Origin: Carnobacterium iners
GTDB taxonomy: Bacteria > Bacillota > Bacilli > Lactobacillales > Carnobacteriaceae
NCBI RefSeq assembly: GCF_900177385.1
Contig: NZ_FXBJ01000002.1
Span: 810,001-874,000, forward strand
DNA length: 64,000 nucleotides
Reading direction: 5' to 3'
The first letter of the stretch is position 1, and every line of letters starts with the position of its first letter. Of this stretch, positions 34,937 through 44,502 are shown piece after piece. The notes under the pieces are model-generated. The model had not been told where the DNA came from, did not search any database, and was given only the letters and a program-made list of their open reading frames with translations. Position numbers and translations under genes: made by a program.

Positions 34937-36382
34937 ATGAAAATAAAAAATAAAGTAATGCTAATCACATACGCAGACAGCTTAGGAAAGGATCTTAAAG
35001 AATTATCCATGGTATTAGATAAACATCTTAACGGAGTAATTGGAGGTATTCATTTCCTTCCTTTTTTTCCTTCTTCAGGGGATCGTGGATTTGCCCCGAG
35101 CGACTATACAATGGTTGATCCTTCTTTTGGAGGATGGAAAGAGATAGAAAAACTTGGGGAAACATACTTCCTGATGTTTGATTTTATGATTAATCATATT
35201 TCTAAGGAATCAATATTTTTTGAAGACTTCAAAAAAAACCATAATCAATCTAAATATAAAGATATGTTTATTCGTATTCATGAATTTTTTCCAGAAGGAA
35301 GACCTAATCAAGAAGATATTGATTTAATCTATAAACGAAAAGATAAAGCACCATTTCAAAAGATTACGTTTGCCGATGGATTATCGGAACAAGTTTGGAA
35401 TACATTTGGTGAGGAGCAAATTGATTTAGACGTTACGAAAGAAGTAGTTAAACAATTCATTCGTGAGACCATTAAAGATATGGCTAGCCATGGCTGTTCA
35501 CTAATTCGTTTAGATGCTTTTGCTTATGCAATCAAGAAATTAGATACCAATGATTTCTTTATAGAACCCGAAATTTGGAGTTTGCTAGATGAAGTCCGGA
35601 ATGAAGCAGCGAAATACGAAATTGACTTACTTCCCGAAATTCATGAGCATTATTCTATTCAAATGAAGATATCTGATCATGACTATTACGTCTACGATTT
35701 TGCTCTACCAATGGTGACATTATATTCTCTATATAGCGGAAAATCAGAGCGCCTTGCAAACTGGCTAAAAATAAGTCCTATGAAACAATTTACAACACTA
35801 GATACCCACGATGGAATTGGAGTTGTAGATGCACGTGATTTGTTGACAGAAGAAGAATTAAACTACACATCTGAGGAGTTATATAAAGTTGGAGCTAATG
35901 TTAAGAAAAGTTATTCTAGTGCGAATTATAACAACTTAGATATCTATCAGATTAATAGTACTTACTATAGTGCTTTGGGAGATAATGATGAAAGTTATTT
36001 GATGGCAAGAGCGATTCAATGTTTTGCTCCAGGAATCCCACAAATTTATTATGTAGGTTTACTAGCAGGAAAAAATGATATTGAGCTGTTGGAAAAAACT
36101 AAAGAAGGCCGAAATATTAACAGACATTATTATACAATAGAAGAAATAGATAAACAGGTTCAAAGACCAGTCGTCAGTAAGTTATTCCGTTTGTTAGCTT
36201 TCAGAAATACCTCAGATGCATTTGATTTAGAAGGAAGTATTGAAATCGAAACACCTTCAGATTCAGAAATTATTATTTATAGAAAAAGTCGAGATAAAAC
36301 TGTTGTAGCAGTATTTACAGCTGATTTAAAAACAAAAGAATTTTCTGTTTACGAGAATGATAACCAGATACTTTCTCAATAA
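34937..36382 (+). CDS. gtfA: GH13 sucrose phosphorylase-type enzyme
   Basis: 481 residues, GH13 subfamily 18. Motifs: [20 protein letters not shown], the nucleophile region [14 protein letters not shown], the acid/base Glu in LLPEIHEHY, and [11 protein letters not shown]. The sequence resembles GtfA of the streptococcal msm locus. Sucrose phosphorylase turns sucrose and phosphate into alpha-glucose 1-phosphate and fructose; relatives act on sucrose 6'-phosphate or glucosylglycerol, so the exact acceptor is uncertain. It lies downstream of the ABC importer and lacI genes, separated by the repeat array, and ends in a strong terminator. Confidence 0.9.
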   Translation: MKIKNKVMLITYADSLGKDLKELSMVLDKHLNGVIGGIHFLPFFPSSGDRGFAPSDYTMVDPSFGGWKEIEKLGETYFLMFDFMINHISKESIFFEDFKKNHNQSKYKDMFIRIHEFFPEGRPNQEDIDLIYKRKDKAPFQKITFADGLSEQVWNTFGEEQIDLDVTKEVVKQFIRETIKDMASHGCSLIRLDAFAYAIKKLDTNDFFIEPEIWSLLDEVRNEAAKYEIDLLPEIHEHYSIQMKISDHDYYVYDFALPMVTLYSLYSGKSERLANWLKISPMKQFTTLDTHDGIGVVDARDLLTEEELNYTSEELYKVGANVKKSYSSANYNNLDIYQINSTYYSALGDNDESYLMARAIQCFAPGIPQIYYVGLLAGKNDIELLEKTKEGRNINRHYYTIEEIDKQVQRPVVSKLFRLLAFRNTSDAFDLEGSIEIETPSDSEIIIYRKSRDKTVVAVFTADLKTKEFSVYENDNQILSQ

Positions 36383-36440
36383 TACTTTCTGAGCGTAGTT
36401 GCTACTTTAACTATTAATACCTAAAATAAAGACCGTAAGG

Positions 36441-36485
36441 TAAATAAAAAGTCACTCATGAAATATGGAGTGACTTTTTATTTAT
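36441..36485 (+). terminator. bidirectional terminator after gtfA
   Basis: AAAAAGTCACTC / GAGTGACTTTTT stem, extended by flanking TAAATA/TATTTA, with T-runs on both strands. Confidence 0.88.
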
Positions 36486-37157
36486 CTTATAAATTAAGAG
36501 ATAATACAATGAATTATAAGAAAATCACTATTATTTCTAATTTGTAAGTCTTTATAGTTAGTGGTGTGTAGTTCCAAAATAGATTTGATTGAAGCAACAG
36601 AACATTTTCCAAGATGATAATACAGAACTAATTAGATTTAACGAGGGTATATTATGATTAAGCTATAGTTCTATATGTTTAAAATTCAAGCTTGATGAAA
36701 GTCTTTTGATTTCAGACTCTTTAGGTGGGGAATCTAACTCCTACAATATTGCTCTGCAAGATAGTATACTAAATTGGTATGGCGATTAATTATACGAAAC
36801 GAAATATTCGCTAAGCAGGTTATGCACCCAACTTTGAGGTGCTTATTACTTATCACGGTATTTCTATTGCGTAACAAGAAAAATCTAGTAGATTTTTCTT
36901 CAGTTGATACAAATAATGATGAAATCGTTGAAAAATAAAAAGATCTATAGACTAGACTTTTTTTAATAAATAGAGATTATTATAATGAAAAAAATAGAAA
37001 TATCTTTATAGGCAGACCTTATCTAATTGCCAAGGGACAAAAAGATTTTTATTATATATATATAGTTTGAGAGTATTATTTTGTATATTACAAGGTTATC
37101 AAAAAAGTGTTAATAATTTTTCTAATACAAGCACCATAAATGATAAAAGTTATTATT
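36486..37157. other. eroded region between gtfA and the rpiR-type gene
   Basis: Holds the nuclease relic at about 36670-36940. The remainder is AT-rich, and I see no other feature. Confidence 0.5.
36670..36940 (+). pseudogene. C-terminal relic of a DNA/RNA non-specific nuclease
   Basis: Broken frames give DSLGGESNSYNIALQDSILN-like text, then AGYAPNFEVLITYHGISIA and VDTNND. The stretch near 36715-36775 is clearly similar in DNA to 62978-63045, where the same DSLGGVSNAYNITLQDS block occurs. This block is typical of secreted nucleases with a DNA/RNA non-specific endonuclease-like core. No start or upstream part is visible. Confidence 0.6.
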
Positions 37158-37931
37158 TTAATTATTCATTATTTTACTGTGAGTCTTCCTAACTTCTTTG
37201 GCTAAATATTCGATAGTATATAATGCTGGAATTTGAGAGGTAATATCTGCGTGCTTGGTATATTCCTTAGAAATATAATATGGGATATTTACATCAGAAA
37301 GCTGAGCAATTGTAGACTTAGAACTATTTGTAATTGAGATAATAGAACTATTAGTAAAATTCAGATGATTTAAACAATTTATAATTTCGCTAGTTTCTCC
37401 AGAAACAGATAAAGCAATGATACAAATTTTTTCAGACAACTCTTTTGACAAGTAGTCAATTGGCAGGTTCATAGGATCTTCAATCCTTAAAGCGATATTA
37501 AAAATAGAAGAAAAATATAGAGAACCGTATGCAGCTATGATATTTGAAGAACCTAATCCTAAAAATAGAATCAATTCTTTATCCTGTAATAATTCAACAG
37601 CCTTTTTTATTCTCTCTTGATATAAAGGTTGGGTTGTTCTGTTAATGAAGTCAATCATAGCCATTTCATCTATTCCTTCAATAGGGACTTCTTTTTCACT
37701 TTTCAAATAGATATTTAATTTAATACGAAACTCTGAAAAACCTTCACATTCAAACTTTCTACAAAAACGTAAGACACTAGTAGGACTGGTGTGTGTATTA
37801 TTAGCTAAATCGCGTATTCTCATGTATGTGACCTTTTCTAAATTTGCAGAGATATACCGATAAATGTCTCTATCAAGGGAAGTTAGTTCAGGAGTATAGT
37901 CTAAAAATAACAATTTATTCAGTCCTTTCAT
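37158..37931 (-). CDS. MurR/RpiR-family transcriptional regulator
   Basis: 257 residues. N-terminal helix-turn-helix (MRIRDLANNTHTSPTSVLRF followed by CRKFECEGFSEFR) and a C-terminal SIS sugar-phosphate domain (LILFLGLGSSNIIAAYGS, IIALSVSGETSEIINCL, IISITNSSKSTIAQLSD). Such regulators sense phosphosugars. It is divergent from the GH4 operon 160 bp away and is the likely local regulator. Confidence 0.9.
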   Translation of the reverse strand: MKGLNKLLFLDYTPELTSLDRDIYRYISANLEKVTYMRIRDLANNTHTSPTSVLRFCRKFECEGFSEFRIKLNIYLKSEKEVPIEGIDEMAMIDFINRTTQPLYQERIKKAVELLQDKELILFLGLGSSNIIAAYGSLYFSSIFNIALRIEDPMNLPIDYLSKELSEKICIIALSVSGETSEIINCLNHLNFTNSSIISITNSSKSTIAQLSDVNIPYYISKEYTKHADITSQIPALYTIEYLAKEVRKTHSKIMNN

Positions 37932-38059
37932 TTTTTTATAATCTATCAGTGGAACACCCTGTTACTTTAATGTAACAACTTCCAAAAGTCAAGATGACAT
38001 CCTAAATAGCCAACAATTGAATTAACAATGATTTTTTGTAATATAATAAATATGTACAA

Positions 38060-38075
38060 ATGAAAGCGTTACAAT
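38060..38075 (+). promoter_or_regulatory. cre-like site before the GH4 gene
   Basis: TGAAAGCGTTACAA (38061-38074) matches TGWNANCGNTNWCA at about 12 of 14 positions, 17 bp before the GH4 start. CcpA repression is plausible. Confidence 0.5.
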
Positions 38076-38091
38076 TCAGGGAGGTTATATT

Positions 38092-39411
38092 ATGAAAGGG
38101 TTAAAAATCGTTACTATTGGTGGAGGATCTAGTTATACTCCGGAATTAATTGAAGGATTCATCAATCGCTATGATGAATTACCAATTGATGAGATTTGGT
38201 TAGTGGATATTGAAGAAGGACGTGGAAAATTAGAAATTATTGGGGAACTTTCTAAAAGGATGATTGAAAAAGCAAATGTTCCTATTAAAGTTTATCTAAC
38301 TCTTGATAGAGAAGAAGCGTTGAAAGATGCTGACTTTGTTACCACTCAATTTCGCGTAGGTCAATTAGAAGCTAGAGCCAAAGACGAAAAAATACCTCTA
38401 AAATATAATACTATTGGACAAGAAACTAACGGTCCAGGAGGATTATTTAAAGGGCTAAGAACTGTTCCTGTTATTTTAGAAATTTGTTCTGATATAGAGC
38501 GACTTTGTCCTAATGCATGGCTAATTAACTTTACTAATCCTGCAGGGATGATTACAGAAGCGGTATTGAGATATAGTAATATAAAAAAAGTTGTAGGGTT
38601 ATGCAATGGACCTATTGGGATTGAAAAGGGAATAGCTGAATTATTAAATGTTTCTCGAAGAAATATTTATGTTGAATTCACTGGGTTAAATCATATGTTA
38701 TTCGCAAAAAATATATATTTGAATGGACAAAATGTAACTAAAGAAGTTATGGAAAAAATGATAGATCAAGAAGATTCTATAGGATTGAAGAATATTGAAG
38801 AAATTGGCTGGGAGCCTAGCTTTATAAAAAGACTTGGAATGGTACCCATTGGCTATTTAAGATATTATTATCAGACATCAAGGATGTTAGAAGAACAAAA
38901 GAAATCTTTTGAAAATGAGGGAACTCGAGCAGAGGTAGTAAAAAAAGTAGAAAAAGAATTATTTGAGCTATATAAAAACCCGAATTTAACTAACAAGCCT
39001 AAAGAATTAGAACAAAGAGGAGGGGCCTATTATAGTGAAGCAGCATGTAATTTGATAAATTCTATTTACAATGATAAAAGAGATATTCAAACAGTCAATA
39101 CTCGAAATAATGGAGCTATTTTAGATGTTGATCCTGATTCAGCTGTAGAAGTAAATTGTGTCATAACAAACCATGGACCGATTCCTTTAACTACTGGAGA
39201 ACTACCTATTGCGATTAAAGGTTTAGTACAACAAATCAAATCATTCGAAAGAACAGCTATTGAAGCTTCTGTGACAGGAAATTACGATACAGCTTTGCTT
39301 GCTATGACAATTAACCCACTAGTTTCAAGCGATAGGGACGCAAAAAAAATGTTGGATGATTTGTTAGAAGCTCATAAAGAGTTTTTACCACAGTTTAAAT
39401 TGAAACAATAA
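38092..39411 (+). CDS. GH4 6-phospho-beta-glucosidase (LicH/ChbF-like)
   Basis: 439 residues. GH4 enzymes use NAD+ and Mn2+ in a redox mechanism. The NAD-binding motif is VTIGGGSSYTPELIEGF; the metal ligands fit Cys171 (GLCNGPIG) and His201 (GLNHMLF), and NFTNPAGMITEAV is typical. Likely substrates are 6-phospho-beta-glucosides such as cellobiose or chitobiose phosphates imported by the cellobiose-type EIIC two genes downstream. Ribosome site AGGGAGG. Confidence 0.9.
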   Translation: MKGLKIVTIGGGSSYTPELIEGFINRYDELPIDEIWLVDIEEGRGKLEIIGELSKRMIEKANVPIKVYLTLDREEALKDADFVTTQFRVGQLEARAKDEKIPLKYNTIGQETNGPGGLFKGLRTVPVILEICSDIERLCPNAWLINFTNPAGMITEAVLRYSNIKKVVGLCNGPIGIEKGIAELLNVSRRNIYVEFTGLNHMLFAKNIYLNGQNVTKEVMEKMIDQEDSIGLKNIEEIGWEPSFIKRLGMVPIGYLRYYYQTSRMLEEQKKSFENEGTRAEVVKKVEKELFELYKNPNLTNKPKELEQRGGAYYSEAACNLINSIYNDKRDIQTVNTRNNGAILDVDPDSAVEVNCVITNHGPIPLTTGELPIAIKGLVQQIKSFERTAIEASVTGNYDTALLAMTINPLVSSDRDAKKMLDDLLEAHKEFLPQFKLKQ

Positions 39412-39426
39412 AAAAGGAGAATGTGT

Positions 39427-40158
39427 ATGCAACCGTTCAATTTAATTAATACCGAAAATTATGAAGAATTAAGTAAAGTAGCAAGCGAGAAAATCATTGA
39501 AGTTATGAAATTACATCCTAGCTCTTTGTTCTGTTTTGCGGGTGGAGACACACCTGTAAGAACACTAGAGTTGCTTGTACAAGCCCATCGTGAAAAAAGA
39601 ATTAATTTATGTGAAGCATATTATATTGGGTTAGATGAATGGGTTGGACTTGATGAGCTTCATAAAGGTAGCTGTTTAGCATATATGAAAACAAACTTAT
39701 TTGATCCTGTAAATGTGCCCAAAGAACAAATTCACTTCTTCAATGCTAAATCTTCAGATTTAGAAAAGGAATGTGAGTTATCAAATAATTATATTAAAAA
39801 CCACCAAGGAATAACACTCTCTTTGTTGGGAGTTGGAGTAAATGGGCATTTAGGATTTAATGAACCAGGTACTAGTTTTGAAAGTCTTGCTCATGTCGTA
39901 GACTTAAACGAGATAACCAAAAAAGTAGGAGAAAAATATTTTGAAAACGATGTGAATTTAAGTAAAGGAATTACATTAGGAATCAAACAACTGTTAGAAT
40001 CCGACTATCTGATTCTTGAAGCAAGCGGAGAAACAAAAAGAGATTCTATAAAGAAACTAATGGAAAATAACGTAACTTCAGAATGGCCTATAACAGCCTT
40101 AAGGCTTCATAAAAATTGTGCGGTAATAGTAACCGAGATATTAGAGACTGAGATTTAA
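39427..40158 (+). CDS. glucosamine-6-phosphate deaminase/6-phosphogluconolactonase-family protein
   Basis: About 243 residues. Family motifs: FCFAGGDTPVRTL, GLDEWVGLD, and LLGVGVNGHLGFNEPG, matching the NagB active-site loops. Could deaminate or isomerise an amino- or phosphosugar. I chose ATG 39427 over 39421 because AAGGAG then lies 7 nt upstream. Lies 15 bp after the GH4 gene. Its presence suggests that the substrate may be an amino sugar or derivative (chitobiose-type) rather than plain cellobiose; this is inference. Confidence 0.8.
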   Translation: MQPFNLINTENYEELSKVASEKIIEVMKLHPSSLFCFAGGDTPVRTLELLVQAHREKRINLCEAYYIGLDEWVGLDELHKGSCLAYMKTNLFDPVNVPKEQIHFFNAKSSDLEKECELSNNYIKNHQGITLSLLGVGVNGHLGFNEPGTSFESLAHVVDLNEITKKVGEKYFENDVNLSKGITLGIKQLLESDYLILEASGETKRDSIKKLMENNVTSEWPITALRLHKNCAVIVTEILETEI

Positions 40159-40192
40159 ATTTTATAATCAATAATCAAGGGGGAGAAACTAT

Positions 40193-41452
40193 ATGTCAAA
40201 AATATTTGAAAATAAAATTATTCCTGTATTATTTAAAATTGGTCAAAACAAGCGATTAATTGCTATTCGTAATGGGCTCTCAATTACTGTTCCTTTTACA
40301 ATTATTGGTAGTTTTTTCTTAATTATTGGTAATCTTCCAGTACAAGCCTGGATGGATTTTATTTCTCCTTATTCTGAAATATTAAATGCACCGGTAAATG
40401 TAACTTTTGGTATGCTAGGGTTAATTTCAGCAATTGGAATTGGTTATTATATGGGGAAAGAATTAGAGGTAGAACCAATTTCTAATGCACTAATTACATT
40501 AGTAGCGTTTTTGTTAGCTACTCTCTCAGAAGAAAATACGCTTAATATTGAATCCTTAGGCGCGGTAGGGATGTTTACAGCTATAATTGTTTCTTTATTC
40601 ACTGTAGAAGTGTATCGGTTTTTCATACGAAATAATATTACTATAAAAATGCCAGACGGTGTTCCACCAGCTGTTGCTCAATCTTTTATCAGTTTGATTC
40701 CAGCATTTGTGATAATCACTGCCATATGGATTATTAGAGTAATTCTAGGTGTTGATTTGAATGCGGTTATTCAGATAGTTTTCCAACCATTAGTATTTGG
40801 GATAGACAGTTTACCAGGTCTAATTATTACTTCCTTGATAGTATGTTTATTATGGTCAGCCGGAATTCACGGCGATCACGCTTTAGCAGGAATTGTTACT
40901 CCGATTGTTTTAAGTAATTTAGCTGCTAATATGGCTGCTTTCCAGGCCGGAACTCCTTTACCCCATATTGTCGTTGAGGGTTTTGGACTTGTATTTATGT
41001 CCATCGGAGGTACTGGAGCAACCATCGGTTTAGTTTTAAATATGATGAGATCAAAAGTAAAATCTTATAAATCGTTGGGTAGATTGTCTTTACCGTCAGC
41101 TGTATTTAATATAAACGAACCTGTCATTTTCGGGTTCCCAATAGTAATGAATCCTATCATGATGATACCTTTTATTATAACTCCTGTGATAATAGGCTCT
41201 TTTGCATACGTATTAACAAAATTAGAAATTATTGGTGCCGTTGTCTTTCTAGTTCCTTGGACCACCCCACCAGTTATCGGGGCTTATCTAGCTACAAACG
41301 GAAATATACCTGCGGCTATTTTTTCAGCATTATCTGTCGTAGCATCTTATTTTATCTATTTACCATTTTTCAAGGTAGCAGAGAAAAAACAATTGTTGTT
41401 GGAGCAAGGTGAAACTGAAGAAGAAGTAATAGCAGAAGTAAGTAATATCTAA
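40193..41452 (+). CDS. PTS lactose/cellobiose-type EIIC
   Basis: 419 residues with about ten membrane segments. Signatures of the Lac/Cel family: RNGLSITVPFTIIGSFFLI, MPDGVPPAVAQSF, WSAGIHGDHALAGIV, and NINEPVIFGFPIVMNP. No EIIA or EIIB is encoded alongside, so these must come from elsewhere. Third gene of the GH4 operon. GGGGGAG ribosome site. Confidence 0.9.
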   Translation: MSKIFENKIIPVLFKIGQNKRLIAIRNGLSITVPFTIIGSFFLIIGNLPVQAWMDFISPYSEILNAPVNVTFGMLGLISAIGIGYYMGKELEVEPISNALITLVAFLLATLSEENTLNIESLGAVGMFTAIIVSLFTVEVYRFFIRNNITIKMPDGVPPAVAQSFISLIPAFVIITAIWIIRVILGVDLNAVIQIVFQPLVFGIDSLPGLIITSLIVCLLWSAGIHGDHALAGIVTPIVLSNLAANMAAFQAGTPLPHIVVEGFGLVFMSIGGTGATIGLVLNMMRSKVKSYKSLGRLSLPSAVFNINEPVIFGFPIVMNPIMMIPFIITPVIIGSFAYVLTKLEIIGAVVFLVPWTTPPVIGAYLATNGNIPAAIFSALSVVASYFIYLPFFKVAEKKQLLLEQGETEEEVIAEVSNI

Positions 41453-41464
41453 TTTCAATATAAA

Positions 41465-41486
41465 AAATTAGTTCATTCCTAATTTA
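41465..41486 (+). terminator. weak hairpin after the EIIC gene
   Basis: AAATTAG / CTAATTT with a 7-nt loop and only TATT after it. Weak support. Confidence 0.35.
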
Positions 41487-41489
41487 TTA

Positions 41490-41740
41490 GTGGCGCGTAG
41501 ACGTAATTGAAAGTAAGCTTTCATATAAAGAAAGAGACCGTTTAGCAACTTTATATGCTATCTTTTGTATTGCAAATGGCGGAGTTGCTGTTCCAGCGTT
41601 TGATGATCCTAGTGACAAAAAATCTGTTGAACACTTTAGCAGGTAGTTCCTGGTCGTAAGGTAGTAAGTGTATATGCCAAAAAAATTCTTTTAGTTGGAA
41701 GAAATACCCATTGAGTTATACAATAGCAACCTAACTTATC
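41490..41740 (+). pseudogene. C-terminal relic of agmatine deiminase
   Basis: Frames spell SYKERDRLATLYAIFCIANGGV, AVPAFDDPSDKKSVEHF and, after a break, RKVVSVYAKKILLVGRNTH. This matches the end of agmatine deiminase (usually IANGGVIVPTFDD, then [20 protein letters not shown]). The N-terminal two thirds are missing. Confidence 0.65.
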
Positions 41741-41988
41741 ACAAAGATAATCTGGACTTGCTAGTAACACAATAGGACAAAGCATTGATTACTAGTTAAG
41801 AATAAGAAAAAGATTGTATTTATCAGGAGGTGTATTGAACCCCCGAAAGTTAGAGTTTATATTAAGCAGCTAATTGGCTTGTGTGGATACGGTGTTGAAC
41901 CGGACCCATGCCTGCCAATTATTGCTTTATGGGTTCAGTGTTATGATGAAAAATATAATTTTCGATTTTATTTTTTAGTTTTTCAAAC
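41741..41988. other. eroded sequence before the IS4 fragment
   Basis: Contains a short GGACCCAT ... ATGGGTTC imperfect inverted repeat near 41899-41937 that may be an IS end, but I could not assign it. Confidence 0.3.
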
Positions 41989-42599
41989 TTAAGTTCTATT
42001 TCTCTCCATAGAACAGAGTTTTAAGTGAAGCTTAACTCCTGACTTTATTTTACAAAAATCATTCCATTGATAAAGATTTTGGTTAAGTGAAAACGTCGAA
42101 GAATCAATTAGATAGAGACTATTTCCTTTCGTTACGGACCTTTTATTTTTAGTCTGACTGACCAACTGACTAAAAATAGCCAAAAGAATCTCTGAATCTA
42201 TTTTTGAGAGAGTTCTAGAGAGTTGGGAATAACTGATACTAGTCATGCCCATTTCTTTTTGACGTTCTTTCGAAACAAAGGCCTCATCCATCTCTCTAAG
42301 ACTTTCTTTTTCGTCATTGATTCCATGAAGAAAAAGTTGAAGGGATTGAAAGAAACTAAGTTTCTTATGGTATTTATCAAAGGCAACAATCTTTTTTTTA
42401 ATAGAACTTGGTAAACAATCTAACTTAATGAAAGAAAACCATTTATTAAAAGCAGAATTTGTTTTATACTTGTCGATGAGTTTGGTCCTTTTTATTGGTC
42501 TTGGATGAGTCATCTGAGTTCAGTATAAAGAATTTTTTTGTCTATTGGAATAATATAAACAAATTCAGGAAACATATAATGTTTCATGCAACACTAGTG
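41989..42599 (-). mobile_element. truncated IS4-family element, copy 1
   Basis: The reverse-strand frame 42513-41989 encodes the first about 168 residues of an IS4-family transposase (MTHPRPIKRTKLIDKYK, LIDSSTFSLNQNLYQW with the catalytic DDE-type Asp). It is nearly identical to the copy at 49.5-50.0 kb, then diverges at LKLCSME. The outer end is intact and finishes in CACTAGTG at 42599. The other half of the element is deleted. Confidence 0.85.
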
Positions 42600-42623
42600 T
42601 AAAATATACTATTTCTACGTATC
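42600..42623. repeat. 24-bp sequence shared with 34561-34584
   Basis: The bases directly outside the IS4 end are identical to a segment just left of the 11-bp repeat array. Both copies are in intergenic DNA. Confidence 0.8.
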
Positions 42624-42634
42624 GTCTTGATAGC

Positions 42635-42666
42635 GTCAACTTATTTTTTCCCAACAATAAGTTGAC
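42635..42666. promoter_or_regulatory. inverted repeat before the fasciclin gene
   Basis: Arms GTCAACTTATT and AATAAGTTGAC are perfect with a 10-nt spacer. A TATAAT at about 42695-42700 follows, so this may be an operator near the promoter. No T-run follows the hairpin. Confidence 0.45.
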
Positions 42667-42795
42667 ACTACCTTTTGATACCTATTAATTGACTTATAAT
42701 ATTCTTTCAATTAGAGTAGATTTATAGAGAGAGAGTAAGCTTATTCTCTATTGTTTGAGAGTTCTTTTTATACTATAGGAGAGGGTGAATTTATT

Positions 42796-43377
42796 ATGAA
42801 TAAAGCATTATTGAAGAAGTTACGATTGGGCCTAATTTCGTTTGCAGCCATTGGATTATTAGCAGCATGTGGAACAGATGATAACATGGACCAGAATTCA
42901 ATGAGTGAAGATTCAGCTGTAGAAGAATCCGTCAAAGTTAAAGAAGATGTTGTCGGTATTGCACAAGGTAATCCTGATTTCAGTATTTTAGTATCTGCTC
43001 TTCAAGAAGCTGAACTTGTTGAAACTCTTCAAGGTGAAGGTCCTTTTACAGTATTTGCACCAACTAACGCTGCATTTGAAAAACTGTTAGGTGAATTAGA
43101 CATTACAGCTGAAGAATTACTTGCACAACCTGATTTAGATAAAGTTCTTACGTATCATGTTGTTCCTGGAAAAGTTTTAGCTGCTGATTTAACAGACGGA
43201 ATGAAAGCAGAAACAGTTAATGGAGAAGAATTAACATTTGATTTAATGGGAGATCCTATGGTAAATGAATCAGCAATAAGCACAACGGATATTGAAGCAA
43301 CAAACGGCGTTGTGCATGTGATTGATACCGTTTTAGTTCCTGCTGATTTTGAATTACAAGAAGTAGCTGCAAAGTAA
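42796..43377 (+). CDS. fasciclin (FAS1)-domain lipoprotein
   Basis: About 193 residues. Signal peptide with lipobox LLAAC, a short acidic linker, then one FAS1 domain: DVVGIAQGNPDFSILVSALQ, the H1 motif GPFTVFAPTNAAFEKL, and the H2-containing end GVVHVIDTVLVP. FAS1 proteins mediate extracellular adhesion or binding. ATG 42796 has GGAGAGGGTG upstream; an in-frame TTG-type start at 42751 would precede it. Confidence 0.92.
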   Translation: MNKALLKKLRLGLISFAAIGLLAACGTDDNMDQNSMSEDSAVEESVKVKEDVVGIAQGNPDFSILVSALQEAELVETLQGEGPFTVFAPTNAAFEKLLGELDITAEELLAQPDLDKVLTYHVVPGKVLAADLTDGMKAETVNGEELTFDLMGDPMVNESAISTTDIEATNGVVHVIDTVLVPADFELQEVAAK

Positions 43378-43794
43378 TTAACTCTAAATTTTTTTAAGTT
43401 TGATAAAATCAGATTATACCAATAAAAAGGCTCTCAAACAGTTGAAAAAAATAAAATAGTACGAAATTAGTTGAAAAAAAACCACTAATTAAGTTGTAGA
43501 TATCCGTGTTCGTTAATATAGCGTATTTTAAAAAAACTAGAGTTAAAGATAATAATATATAGCAAATTGAGTGGTTTACTTCCGGTAATTAACTGGAGAT
43601 AAGCCACTCAATTTTTATGTTTTCTTTTTTGAAATTTTGAAAATATGCGTCTCTTTCCTTTAATTCCTACTTATTTTTGGAATAAACGCTGTTTAATTAA
43701 TTTTCCATAATTTTATAGTATAGTTATGTAGAAATTATGGGGATTCCCCTTTTTGATGAATAAAATGATAAAATAAGTCATACGAGGTGAGTTT
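43378..43794. other. intergenic region before the second two-component system
   Basis: Apart from the hairpin at 43564-43617 and a probable promoter near 43715-43735, I see no feature. Confidence 0.5.
43564..43617 (+). terminator. strong hairpin between fasciclin and response regulator genes
   Basis: AAATTGAGTGG / CCACTCAATTT outer stem plus an inner CTTCCGGT / ACTGGAG stem, ending in TTTTT. It lies about 190 bp after the fasciclin stop. Confidence 0.75.
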
Positions 43795-44502
43795 TTGATA
43801 AAAGTTCTTATTATTGATGATGAAAAGGTAATATGCGAAGTATTAGAAGCGTATTTTATAAAAGAAGACTGGAAAGTTCTCATTGCTTCGAATGGAGTAG
43901 AAGGACTTAAAAAAGCAAAAGATCAAAGTCCTGATCTGATTGTGTTAGATTTAATGTTGCCTGATATATCTGGTGAAGAAGTCTGTAGATTAGTAAGAAA
44001 GGACAGCAACATACCGATATTAATGCTAACGGCTAAATCTGCAGAGGATGATTTAATTAACGGACTTGTAATCGGTGCGGATGACTATGTAACAAAACCG
44101 TTTAGTCCAAGAGAGATTGTCATGAGAGTAAAAGCTCTGATAAGAAGAACGCAACAAACAATAAATGAGAGCAAGCTAAGTTTCAATAATGACAAGTTAA
44201 TTATTGATTTCGTAAAAAAAGAAGTAAAACTAGATAATGGCATCCTTACTTTGACTCCAAATGAGTATAAACTTTTAACAGCGATAGCCAGTTATCCTGG
44301 AAAAGTATACAGTAGAGCAGATTTACTAGAAAAATTACAGGAAAATGATAGTTATTTTGAAGGGTACGAAAGAAATATTGATACACATATAAAAAATTTA
44401 CGTAAAAAAATAGAAGCTGATACGCGTCATCCTATTTTTATCATTACGGTATTTGGTATGGGTTACAAATTTGGAGGAATTAAAGATGAATCTGACACTT
44501 AG
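43795..44502 (+). CDS. OmpR-family response regulator
   Basis: 235 residues. Receiver domain with phospho-acceptor Asp52 (IVLDLMLPD) and Lys in VTKPFSP, then a winged-helix DNA-binding domain (LTLTPNEYKLLTAI, RNIDTHIKNLRKKIE, VFGMGYKF). TTG start with GAGGTGAG upstream. The stop overlaps the histidine kinase start by 17 bp, showing translational coupling. Close in sequence to the response regulator at the left window edge. Confidence 0.93.
   Translation: MIKVLIIDDEKVICEVLEAYFIKEDWKVLIASNGVEGLKKAKDQSPDLIVLDLMLPDISGEEVCRLVRKDSNIPILMLTAKSAEDDLINGLVIGADDYVTKPFSPREIVMRVKALIRRTQQTINESKLSFNNDKLIIDFVKKEVKLDNGILTLTPNEYKLLTAIASYPGKVYSRADLLEKLQENDSYFEGYERNIDTHIKNLRKKIEADTRHPIFIITVFGMGYKFGGIKDESDT

Noticed and set aside
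41741-41940. IS3-family end
   Set aside because: A suggestive inverted repeat and AAAGTTAGAGTTT string are present, but no transposase remnant or second end supports it.
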